Origin: Quillaja saponaria
Lineage: Eukaryota > Streptophyta > Magnoliopsida > Fabales > Quillajaceae
Length of the DNA stretch: 64,000 nt
NCBI GenBank assembly: GCA_029379385.1
Contig: CM055617.1
Coordinates: 5,952,001 to 6,016,000 of the forward strand
Direction of reading: 5' to 3'
Below, piece by piece: positions 52,968-64,000 of the stretch. Under the pieces are notes generated by a model. The model did not search any database and had not been told where the DNA came from. It saw nothing but the letters and a program-made list of their open reading frames with translations. Position numbers and translations under genes: made by a program. Numbering within the stretch: the first letter of the stretch is position 1; each line of letters starts with the position of its first letter.

Positions 52968-55900
52968 CTAGACAGGAACAACATCAGCATTTTGGTTCTC
53001 ATCACCCACTAAAATAAGACCTTCCACATACATTGGGAGGAGGCAACGGGCCCACTGACAGCCTGTTGAGACAGGCTCGGGTGATGGAACAATCATGAGC
53101 ACATTATCATGACGCCGAACAACCCCCATCACACTTACAGTGCTCCCTTCTTTAATGTAGCTGGCAATCACGAAATAAACATTTAGAATAAACCCTGGGC
53201 AATAAAAAGTATTCTAATATCACTTCAATCACTGTATAGAAAAAGACAAAGATACAAATGGCATCAAGTATCTGAGAAAAGGTAGCAACTCCAGAGACAC
53301 ACCCTTCTTTGAGACGCATTACACGGTCATCACTAGAGAGGTTACGATCTGCAAGCCAGTGTAAAAAATTTGGAGATAACTCTCTATTCTCCTTTGTTAC
53401 ATCAACTGCAGTAGCTGGTTCCACAAACGGAGCAACCTTAGCTCCGTAGCCTGCTTTCACTAATGCTCTTAACCCAGATTGGAAGTCTGATATGTAAAAG
53501 TCTGATACATATTTCTGCTCATAATAAACAATAAACTTGTCATTAAACACACCAGGACACACTCTACATGATTAGGATATCGGACAATGATGAAGCTAAC
53601 AGTGAGATTATTACATATTATGATGCACAAGTGCCAGTAAGTTTACAGATGTTGTCTTTTTTTGAAAACCTCATAACCCGTCCGTTTATGGGCATAGGAT
53701 AAATTAATTTCAATTAAAAACCTTGTTCAGCACTAAATAGCATGTGCTCATGAGATTAAAACTACTTAAATTGTCTATAATGAAGGTGATAATTCTGAAT
53801 TATGTGCATGCAGCAAACAGGGCATGCCTAAAAACGCTAATCTCATGGTATTGTAAGCTGTCAGATTATCTTCAGAAACAATCTCAATACCACTCAAGCA
53901 CCACAGTTATAGATAGTATGCTGTATGCCTAATGCAGTGATTTTATCAGTTGTTCTTCTTATATATAAGAAAGAAAAAATCCATTGAGGTTGGTTTCCTA
54001 CCAGTAAACAAGAAGCAACAAGGAATTTGTTGCACAACTAACCTCTGAATGTCTAGATCCCCAAGAGAAGCAACGATGTTTAGCATTTGCTGATTTTCCT
54101 CCCCATCCTTTATATTCATATAATTCTGTAGAAACATACACGCACCTAGGTACCCTTTGGTAGGATGACTCCAGAGGAATACTACCACAAGTTACAACCT
54201 ACAGGAGCAGATACACATGAAACAGACTCTGATAAGGACAAGTATAAAGGAAGAGTAGAATGGAAATACTATGAGCTGATTTTTCTCTTTTTCTTTTTCT
54301 CCTATTTCAGGTAACAGACTCCATTATAAAATTCGCCCAAAGTTCAAAGTCCATTAATTATAAAACTTGAGAGAATTATATCACATAAAATTGCAAAATC
54401 AGTTTACAGAATTCCTTCATATAAATTTGCAAAACAGTTTAAAAATGCAACTGTTCACAGAGAGGTCAATACCATTTGACTGTATTAGAATGCATAGAAA
54501 GAAAATAAAATAAGACTGACTAACTGGGGAAACTGTTAACGGATAAAATTTATAGAACTAACCATAATATAGGTCCTTGGAAAATCTATATATTAGATAG
54601 CTCCAGAAAATTTATCAGTGAAAGGATCCATTTTCCTAAGTGCATTCAAGTTAGTGCTCATTCTAATATCAATGCTATGTCAAACCATAAGGAAAATCTC
54701 CCGACTCCCCCTAGTTATTTAACCATTGAAGATTTTGAAGGCATCATGTATCATGTAACTTCGAGGTGAAGAAAATACAATAAAACTAACTTCTGAAATG
54801 CTGTTCAAACATTTGCATCTTCTTTTTGTGAGATTGAGCTATAAAGCAGGGATTAAAGAAGACTTGAAGGTTAAGATTGAGCTACTTTTGCAAATAAACA
54901 TGATCCTCAGCATTCTAATTTTAGAATCAGATGACAGAATTCTGTCCTTTAACCCATGATGAAGCAAAATTTGGTCCTTTCTAAACCTACCATGCACATA
55001 TAGATGAATCGATGAAAATCTTATTCTTGGTTAGTTCTAGGAATAAAATGATTCGAGACCATTCAAGTTGCAAGCAACCGGCCACCCACCCCCATTTATT
55101 TTTTTGGCCAACACTGAGGAGAACACACATAACAGAATTATACTAATATTTTAAAAAGTTAATAACTAACAAAAAGAAGTAAATAAACTCAACAAGTATT
55201 AACAAATAACAAGCCATGAAAGAGAAAAAATAATAATTAAGAGACCGAATAAAAATTGAAAGAATACGTAAATAACCATACTATGGCCAAAATAACAATA
55301 AATTACCCCAGTAACCTTCACATACTGTCCATCAATGGCGCCTCTGAGCTCTGCATCAGGGTACCTCTTTACAAACCCTAAAAGCCCTCTTCTTCCCAAA
55401 GCACAATTCCACAGAGCTAAAACCACAACTGGCACAATAACAGCAGCTACCACCACCAATATTACCGCCTTCTTCACCGCCACCACCAGAAACACCCCAA
55501 CAAGCAAAGCCATTGCAACCACTACCAAAAACACCCACACTACCGCCTTAGAAACCCTAAACCCAACCTTGACTTCATCATCCAAACTCGTCACAGACGA
55601 ACCGTAAGTCACCTTCCCAGTTGAACTACTCTGTTCCAGATTACCTGACCTCCTCCCAACCCCACCCGAGGATCCAAGCGGGCCGGATCCTATAGGACCC
55701 GACGTGATGAGACCGGTGGGCTGTAACGGCATCGGACCGGATGACTTCTTCGGAATCGGACCAGAGCCACTGTGTTTTCCAAGTGGGCCTGAATTTGGTC
55801 CGGATCGCACTGGTCCACTATTGTGCTGAGAAGAGGAGGATGGACGCGAAGGTTTGGGGGTAGGAGGAGCGTCGGATTTTGAATCAAGAACTGGGATGGC

Positions 55901-56056
55901 GAACATCTTACCAAGCTCCCCGGATTTCTTAATGTCTCCTCCAGTGTAAGGAACAGCGCGTGACGCCATTGTAGGTTGCCGCTCCTTGAGCTGCTCCGGC
56001 CGTCCTGAGACGTACAGCCCACTGCTGAGCTGATGCGAAGGGATGCGAGTCCCCAT
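52968..56056 (-). CDS. SHOU4: SHOU4-like two-pass membrane protein
   Basis: Minus-strand exons 56056-55307, 54198-54043, 53514-53303 and 53160-52968 join in phase to 436 aa. I chose the start MGTRIPSHQLSSGLYVSGRP, since this is the conserved N-terminus; eight upstream codons in the same frame look like leader. Residues ~35-165 are low-complexity with many SGP repeats (SGPVRSGPNSGP, SGPMPLQPTG, SGPIGSGPLG). Two hydrophobic segments follow at 171-194 and 197-219, then a globular C-terminal domain (KVTGVVTCGSIPLESS, DFYISDFQSGLRALV, EGSTVSVMGVV). Older databases call this group 'ubiquitin-specific protease C19-related', without protease residues. SHOU4 and SHOU4L of Arabidopsis (AT1G78880, AT1G16860) limit delivery of cellulose synthase to the plasma membrane. 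The first intron is 1.1 kb. The frame is intact. Confidence 0.9.
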
Positions 56057-59000
56057 TCTGAGAAAAAGAAAGAGAGGCAAAGCAGTTTGCAGAAGAGAGA
56101 GAAAGAGTGAGACTGAGTTTGAGTGTGTTCGTGTTCGTGGTGGTGGAGGTGGATGGTGATGGTGGAACCGTGGAAGTAGAGGTAAGAAGATGGAGAGTTT
56201 GTTGAAATTGCGGAAAAGGGGCTGATGGTTTGTGATAATGACGTATGTATCCTTGTCTGGATAAATGGCGCTAACTGTGTTTGTTGCTATACCTGTTAGT
56301 ACTAGATTAAATACTAATATCTAGTGTCCCACGTTTGTCTTAATTTTACCCTTTTACCCAACTCTTCCTTCTTCTTCATCCTTTTTGTTACCAAAAAAAA
56401 AAAAAACAATAGCAAAATTTAAAAAATCATAATATTCTAAAATAGAAATTTATCAACTACAACTAATGTGAAATGTTTTAATAAATAAATAAATAATTAT
56501 GGCATTAATGAGTGCCCCTAAAAACCCAAAATATCAAATTAAAATGTTTTTATAATAAATTTGTACTATTAATTACTACCATAATCTTAATATTATTTAA
56601 TATTTAAATTATCATTTTTATAAGAATTTTTGTAATAGATATCTTAAAAATACTTGTTAATATTTTATAAATAAAAAAATTTATAGTGTTTATTACTGTA
56701 ATTTGATCATAATCTTAAGTATTATTCGAAGCATAAATTATTATATTTTATTTAATTTTTGAAAATTATATTTATTACAATTTAATAAATGAGCATAAGG
56801 TGCCTGTTAGAAAATTATTTTCAAAAATTATATTTATTATAGCTTAATAAGTGAAACACTAGTCAGAAAAATTCTTATATTCTTTTAGCAGTGTGCAACT
56901 AAATAGATCAAGTTGAATAGAAGTAAACTGTCACCCCGACCCAACCAAGTCAGGATGACTGAAAATACCATCCAACTTAAAAGTCAGATAGCTGATTGAT
57001 AAAAATTTTCACTCACTATAAGAGTTAATCACTGTTGAAAATTATAGGCCAAAATAATAATATAAAATATTGTTATAATAATTTTTAACTAAATCAACAT
57101 AAATTAAAAATATTTAATATTACATAATAAAATTAAAAGATGAAATAATAATATATATTTAATAATATTATAAAATCTAATATTTACTTAATGGTATTTA
57201 TATTGAGATTTAATATTTATATATAAAAAATAATTTAATAAATATTATAATATCATATAGGTGAGCCAGGTTCACTCGAGTTTATCTTAACCCATACACC
57301 CCCGACCCAATGCAGGCCAAAAATGAAAAACAATCTAATCATAAATTTAATTTTAGACAGGTCACGAATTTCCAATGAATTCAAATGAATTAGGTTCGGT
57401 CGCCGGTTTTATTGCATATCCCAATTTCTTCTTTATTCTTTTGTTTGGAATGGGTGGAATGAACGGCGAGGATGTGTTTCCAATCAGCATCAACCGTTAA
57501 AAACTACTAATATTACAACTACTACTTTATGTCGTAACTGTGGGACCTATCAACATTACAGTTTGGGCAACGGTATCTAAAATCCACATCAAGTGCCCCA
57601 CATATGGGTCTCCACATAATCAAATCTAACGGTTGTGATCAAATCAACTGTAATTATGGAGCATTCTCCACAATAAGATAAGAATGATTTGAATGTGAAT
57701 TTTAGATCAAACTGGAGGGTAGTATGGTATTTTTGCGTCTGAATTAAGTCGGTCGTATAACATATGCCGCAACGATGCCGCATAAGGACGAATATATCCT
57801 TTGTAAATTGTAATGCATAGGCAGTGAAGAAGCGCGTGTGGTGACAACTTTTTTTTTTGGTTTCTTTTCTGTTTTTGTGCTAACTACATTTGGTTTTAAC
57901 TTTTAAGGCTTAATTCTAACTTCTCAAAATAAATTTATTTTCCGAGATCTCAAAAGAAAATTAGTTATGTTTCCACATTAATTTTACTTTGAGAGGCTAA
58001 TCTTTTAAATAAAGTAAGCAAACAACTAATAGTTTCATTTAACGAAAAATAATTCAAGAAGTATCATTCGAGAGATTGAGAGTTCAAGTTTTTTTGACTA
58101 GTATGTTGTAGGTAGTAAATTTTGAGTTCTCACAATGATCATAACCTTCTTCAGAGAAATCCTAAATTTTGACCCTGATATAAATATAGTGAGAATTGTA
58201 GGTAAACAAAAGTGATTAGCCGATCGTCATTGAAAAATAATTCAAATTGAGTTAGATTTAAAAATTGTTTTGCTAGCTAGACGTAAATAAAAACCATAAA
58301 ACTCAAGAGAACTAAAAGAACCTATAATGGTTTAGTATAATCAAACCATTTTTTATTTAAGCTCAAATCAATTAGGTATTCTCAAACCGAACTAAAAATA
58401 AAAATAAAAAATTTATGAACTCAAGACTTTTACTCATATATTTTGATTTTCTTACATGGTTGTATTAATGATTAATGAAATATTTTATAGTGATGTTGTT
58501 TATTATTTTTCTACATGAATTGAAACTTGAAAATTATTATGTACAACAAATATATTGGTTGTCTTCTTAACTATTAAAAAATTATATTTGTAATGTGGTT
58601 TTTTTACTACTTAATGAGTTGAATTATTATCTTTTACTTTCTTGTGTTCTAGTATTTAAAATTAATAGAAAATTTTATTTAATACGTATAATTTGTAAAT
58701 ATTAATGAAATATATTTATAACGGAATTGATCATAAGTCTAGTCTCAGTTCAACCAATAATTTAAAACTTAATATTTTTTGAGTCTTTCGCTAGATCAAG
58801 TTTTAAAACATTGCCTCAAAGTGTATTTATATATAAAAAGGTTTGTACACTTGATGGCATGCATCAAAACTTTTGAACAATCAAAAAGTGTCATAAATAG
58901 TTTAGTAATGCATTGTTTAATTACTGAATTCGCCATAAGTATAAGTAAGGTTATAAATTTTCACGAGGCCACCAGTTATAAATTTATCTATTAGAGTTAT

Positions 59001-60873
59001 GAAAAGTGGCCCTTTGCTTAGGACTAATTAGTAAGTGAGGGTTTCACCAATGGCTTAAAAAGTTGGCTTAGCTCCTATTAAGGAAACACTTATATGAGAT
59101 ATGACCTGAGTAATGATTAGTTATATACAATCATCAATTAAGATAATTGCAAGAGACCCTATTGAAAATTCTTTTGAGTTAATTCCCATCGCTTTCTAAT
59201 CATTTTAAAAGCAAGAGGGGTGGTCTAAGCTTGATAAACAAAGAAAAGGGAACAAGTTTTTAGGCAATAATTCTCCATTACGGTTTTGTAAGTTTTTTTT
59301 TTTTGGCTAATTAGTATTTCGATTAAATGATGTTAAATTAAATTTATGGGCACGATTACTTTATTTTCTTCAATCAGATGAAAGATAAAACATCCATTTT
59401 GTTAAGTATTATATTTATATCTAGTATATTTAAGACTTATCAAGATGATTAGTTAATGTGTGTAATTGGATCTGAATATAGTTGATTGCTAAATATAAAA
59501 AAATATTCAAAGACTCATTGATTAATCAAATTTTAATGCATTGTGCTTAATTTTAAAGAAAGAATGTATATTCTCGTGAATATGGGAAGACATTAGAGCA
59601 TGATAGAGTCATAAGCATCCACTACAAGAATTATTTCTCCTCTTGATTAAGTTTAGTGGGTCACATTGACTTTTAGTTCAACTTTAGGCCCAAGTTATCA
59701 TTTAGGACATAGAAGTTAGCTTCCATGGGCCTCTACATGGCCCAATTAGCATGTGAATTCTCTTCCTAAGGAATATAAAATCTCAAAGGCCGAAAGGTCC
59801 ACAACAAACTATCCAGGAAGAGCCTTGCAGCTTTCCTTTGGAACCTCTAACCACGTGGAAATAGTACTTTCCAAAGCTTTTCTCAAATATCTGTCCTACA
59901 TGAGATAGCCTTATATTTTGTTTTGAATTATTAATTTTACATGCCCAATTTTGTTTTTCATTTTGTATTCAGCTATTTCCCTCCCCAAAAGCATGGAAAA
60001 ATCCTATAAAAATAATAATAATTAGTTATTAATTACCTAAAGAGTTCTTGATTTGCCACTTGTCGAATCTCTCTTACCATTTCCCACGACTACATGCCAC
60101 TTTGAATTTTTATGGCTCAGTTTTAAAATATGGGATATATCCCAAAGTTTGATTAGACTGCAAGGGAAAAAGGTGCAAAGCATAATCCATGTATGAACTA
60201 TGAAAAGCTCTTGCCACTGTGGCCACTTTGCATTGATGATGCAACAACAGAATCACAAACACAAGCAAGGGAGCTGGATTCAATAGGAGAAAAGAAGGAG
60301 CCTTTACCCCTTTCTCTCTCTCTCTCTCTCGCTATAACTAATCCACTTTTGAACCAAGTAATCACGGGCCACCCCTGAAATTTCTGCCCTTGAATTCATC
60401 TTTCTACTGCTAAACGACCTAATCCTCCTGACTATGTTACAAGCAAGCGTGAAAAACTGCGCCATCTTCTTTCTTTCTCTGGAAAGTTTTCATTTTTCAT
60501 GAAAATTTCCCTGCATTTTGATTCCAATTACTGAACCATGAAATCTCAATTTCCATCTATGTACTGTGTCTCTTATTCGTGTATGTTATCTGTTTTGTCG
60601 TGAAGCTTCAATTGATTCATCACTACTTTGATATACAAAGTTTGATTGTTTGCCATGGAAAGCTGATGTTTGGTTTTCTCTGATAATTTAAATGGGTGTT
60701 CTTTGATTTCCTTATTGGTTTGATTTGGTTGATTCATGAAAACCCATATATGTTTTTCATTTTCTGTTGGAACCCATGTTTCTGAATCAGTTCATGCACT
60801 TTCTGAAATCAATTCACGCATTCATAGACCCCCTTTCCCTTTTTGAGGGTTTAAAAAGTTAATCAGAGGTTCA
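56057..60873. other. Long intergenic region upstream of the HT1-like kinase
   Basis: About 56057-56300 is the SHOU4-like promoter and leader. The central part is AT-rich with no recognisable gene. From about 60100 the sequence should include the promoter and leader of the kinase gene; a CT repeat at about 60318-60331 and pyrimidine-rich DNA fit a transcribed leader. An open frame at 60193-60378 starts before the CT tract and has no known motif. Confidence 0.6.
60318..60331 (+). repeat. (CT)n microsatellite upstream of the kinase gene
   Basis: At least seven CT units lie about 540 bp before the start codon. CT/GA tracts are frequent in plant core promoters and leaders. Confidence 0.8.
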
Positions 60874-63600
60874 ATGGCGGCCTCATGTTTCCATGGGCTT
60901 CGCCTTCGAAAGTCCAAGAATAAACCTTTACCTGTCCCTTCTTCGTCCAAGACCCAGTTGGATTCTGATAGTGAGAGTATGGAAAGGAAGAGATTTGATA
61001 GCTTGGATTCATGGTCCATGATATTGGACTCTGAGAATGTGGAGACATGGGAGGTGTCAAAGGAGGATCAAGAGGAATGGACTGCTGACCTTTCGCAGCT
61101 TTTTATAGGTAACAAGTTCGCATCTGGAGCTCACAGTAGGATTTATCGTGGTATTTACAAGCAGGGAGCTGTTGCTGTGAAAATGGTGAGGATTCCACAC
61201 CAGCAGGAGGAAACCAGAGCATTACTTGAGCAGCAATTTAAGTCTGAAGTGGCTTTACTTTCACGTCTTTTCCATCCTAACATAGTTCAGGTAAGGTGTC
61301 ATACTCCAACTAAGAAAGTTATTTTGGCATTCAATAGTATTATTGTGTAAATAATGTTTATTGTTATTAATTTCTGTTAGGGGTAGGAAGGAGAAAGTGA
61401 TTATTTGGCAACTTATATATCTTCCAGCACAGACTTATCCCGACATCTATCAGATTGTCTTCTTAAAATTCATCTAAGTTAAATAATTAATAAGGAAAAA
61501 AGGAAAATAAATTTGTTATGTTAAGGTTAAATTTGGTTGTCGAGATAGGACACTGAAAAGAGGAGAGGCTGGAAGGAACTTCTATTACAATATTGCTTCA
61601 ATGCTAAATTTCACCATTTGTTTTGAAAACGTGAGGATTCACATAACCACCCCAACTAGTTTGGGATTCGAGGATTAATTGAGTTGAGTTGTTTTGAAAT
61701 CGTGAATTTTCATTCTTTTTGTGGATGCTGCATTGCCACTATTGTTATTTCGATACATTTCTAATCACGGATATAGTACCTTAAACAATTTATTTGTTTT
61801 AAACTTTAGCCATGAGTAAGCATTTCACACATGTTTGATGAGTATTTGACATGTTGTGATTCTTAAATGACTCTTAATTTACAGTTTATTGCAGCATGTA
61901 AAAAACCTCCCGTGTACTGTATTATAACAGAATACATGTCACAAGGAACTCTGAGGATGTATCTAAACAAGAAAGAACCATACTCTCTATCCACAGAAAC
62001 AATACTGAGATTGGCCCTTGACATATCTCGGGGTATGGAGTACCTTCATTCACAAGGTGTGATTCACAGAGACCTCAAATCAAATAACTTGCTTCTTAAT
62101 GATGATATGAGGGTTAAGGTAGCAGATTTTGGTACCTCGTGTCTTGAAACAAGGTGCCACGAAACCAAAGGTAATATGGGGACTTATCGTTGGATGGCAC
62201 CAGAGATGATTAAGGAGAAACCATATTCTCGGAAAGTTGACGTGTACAGTTTTGGAATTGTGCTTTGGGAGCTCACAACAGCTTTACTTCCCTTTCAAGG
62301 AATGACCCCTGTGCAAGCTGCTTTTGCCGTGGCTGAGAAGGTTAGATAGCAATATCTGTTATTCTGCTAAAGCTATTTATATGCTTCCCGATTTTTGGCT
62401 GCAGAAAAGTTGCACGGCTTCTCTGTTGGAAAATGTTTGATATTTTTACCACCTACTTTCATCCCCTTATGTATTTGTGTAACCTGGATTACTAAGCATA
62501 TGCATTGAGTTGTACATTATGAACATAAATCAGTCAGTTGAACAATGACTCTGCCCTAAGGAATCAATGTACCCATTATACGGGTCTTTCTTCCATGAAG
62601 TAACATTGTGTGGTCCTGCTGGATTAATTAGAGAAGTTTGAGAAAGTGAATTTTTTTTATAACACTTCCCTGAATAGGAGTTTGATGAATCTCAAAAAAT
62701 AGAGTCTAGATCGAATTGTTCTATAGACATCTGATGCAACTAAGCTTGGTCACAACATTGCCATTGGAAGCCTTCTGCAGAAATAAATTACTTATGACTG
62801 GCTTCGAGCTTTTGTGTAAACATGTTTTCTGCAAGCTTAATGTAGCTACCTGGCAGAAAAGAAGCTTATTTAAAATATATGAATGGTCATAATTGATAAT
62901 GTTTTGGAATACCATTCAAGCCAGTAGTTATCTGAGCTCTGAAGCTTGTTACTATGTTATATGCATCACTCAACTTCAGAGCCAGGAATCATGATTTCTA
63001 ATTTCTGCAGTAAGCAGGAAAAGTCATTCATGAACTATATTGTTTGAGGTGTCCTGTGCCAAGATTCTTGCTGAAGTCCTTTAGCAGCATGACATACAAA
63101 GGCCTCTTATGTATTCCAGCTTAAACAAGGATTAACAGACATTTGTGCTTGGGATTTATTTTTTCTCCCATAACATGCTAATATGGACACAGCTTTAGAA
63201 GAATAATCTAAGAAAATATTCCCTTGCTGGCACTTCTCTTCTTTTTGCTGATGATTGATTATATAGAACCAAAAAAACCTGAGTCCACCTATTTGGGCAT
63301 AATGGAAAATGCGAGTTTCATTTCTAATTATTTATTTAACTATTTTTGCAGAATGATAGACCTCCATTGCCAGCAAGTTGTCAACCTGCACTTGCACATC
63401 TTATAAAGCGTTGTTGGGCTGCAAACCCCTCTAAGAGGCCGGATTTCTGTGACATTGTGTCTGCTTTGGAGAAGTATGATGAGTGTGTGAAGGATGGCCT
63501 TCCTCTAACTCACCACTACAGGCTGGTCAGCCGAAATGTCATCCTTGAACGCTTGAAAGGCTGTGTGTCCATGAACTCGTCTATACCTGTACATGCCTGA
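60874..63600 (+). CDS. HT1: HT1-like Raf-type serine/threonine/tyrosine kinase
   Basis: Three exons (60874-61290, 61885-62340, 63352-63600) join in phase to 373 aa. The N-terminus MAASCFHGLRLRKSK is basic, followed by an FDSLDSWSMILDSE motif and EEWTADLSQLFIGNKF leading into the kinase domain. Key residues are the P-loop around 78-93, the ATP-anchoring K103 (VAVK), the catalytic HRDLKSNN (200-207, D202), DFG (220-222) and APE (244-246); all are intact. HT1 in Arabidopsis is a guard-cell Raf-like kinase that controls stomatal response to CO2, upstream of the OST1/SLAC1 branch. Sequence features match HT1 more closely than the related cytosolic Raf-like kinases, and the presence of ACO and CLMP1-like genes in the same window fits the Arabidopsis HT1 region. 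Intron 2 is about 1 kb. Guard-cell expression cannot be judged from sequence. Confidence 0.92.
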
Positions 63601-64000
63601 CTAATTAGAAGGTATTATTGTTGTCTTTCATATTACTTGATTTCCTTTTCAACTGTCTTATATAACTGTAGTTACTGTACTTCTGAATTTTAAGGTTAAT
63701 GTTCTGCCTGTGCATATCAGTATAAAATCTACTCTGAAGCATATGGAATTAATGATTAAAGATTTTGAACAAAGTTAATTTAAATTATTTGTTTATATCA
63801 CAGTTATAAAAAGTAATTATAATTTAATTACTTTATTAGCTGGCTACATGATCATCCTTACTCCTTTTTTTTGCTATGGTCTTGTCCATAATCATCCACC
63901 TGGTTTGATGTTAGTAACAAGTTCTTCCATTCCTGTGCTTGGCTGAAATCATTCCATCAATAGGTGAGACTCTCAGTAGGGTTAGGAGATTAATTATCTG
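63601..64000. other. 3' flank of the kinase gene
   Basis: It contains the 3' untranslated region of the HT1-like gene with several possible poly(A) signals, followed by AT-rich DNA. No gene is seen before the window ends. Confidence 0.6.

Noticed and set aside
55335..56022. Alternative frames over the SHOU4-like first exon
   Set aside because: Low-complexity Ser/Gly/Pro coding sequence opens other frames; only the minus-strand frame from 56056 joins to conserved downstream exons.
60193..60378. 61-codon open frame before the HT1-like gene
   Set aside because: It is not in the conserved frame, runs through a CT repeat, and has no motif; it could at most be an upstream ORF in a long leader, which needs transcript evidence.

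Overview
The window is nuclear DNA of a flowering plant, most likely a core eudicot. Genes are split by short GT-AG introns, intergenic DNA is strongly AT-rich, and the products are plant-specific: ACC oxidase, plastid terminal oxidase, RIN4-like, SHOU4-like and HT1-like kinase. I cannot place it to species. I rebuilt ten multi-exon or broken gene models plus one single-exon gene by joining exons at GT-AG borders and checking codon phase across every junction.

Layout: 1-8.2 kb is AT-rich repeat-laden intergenic DNA. A RING-finger gene follows (8.2-8.9 kb, +), then about 9.7 kb of intergenic DNA with a MITE-like element, three related direct repeats and a 40-bp perfect palindrome. Next come ACC oxidase (18.7-20.0, +), a CLMP1-like TPR/PB1 protein (22.6-24.9, -), a PFA-DSP atypical phosphatase (26.2-29.0, -), plastid terminal oxidase PTOX/IMMUTANS (29.8-34.2, -, with a TRIM retroelement in one intron), a DUF3537 gustatory-receptor-like 7-TM protein (36.8-38.8, +), a RIN4-like NOI protein (41.3-42.4, +), an EHD-family GTPase (44.7-49.5, +), a peroxisomal SDR of the IBR1 type (50.5-51.9, +), a SHOU4-like membrane protein (53.0-56.1, -) and an HT1-like Raf-type kinase (60.9-63.6, +).

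These are independent housekeeping, hormone and signalling genes, not an operon or cluster. From memory, several neighbours match Arabidopsis neighbours: RING/ACO2/CLMP1/HT1 (AT1G62370-AT1G62400), IMMUTANS/MRB1 (AT4G22260-AT4G22270) and EHD2/IBR1 (AT4G05520-AT4G05530). The window therefore looks like a conserved ancestral eudicot segment.

The most striking anomaly is five single-base reading-frame breaks in four otherwise well-conserved genes (ACO, CLMP1-like, DUF3537 gene, and EHD twice). Each is repaired by removing exactly one base. The uniform +1 sign points to insertion-type sequence errors in the assembly rather than to parallel gene death, but that needs read-level proof. I found no CRISPR, operon-like, viral or obviously undescribed system.
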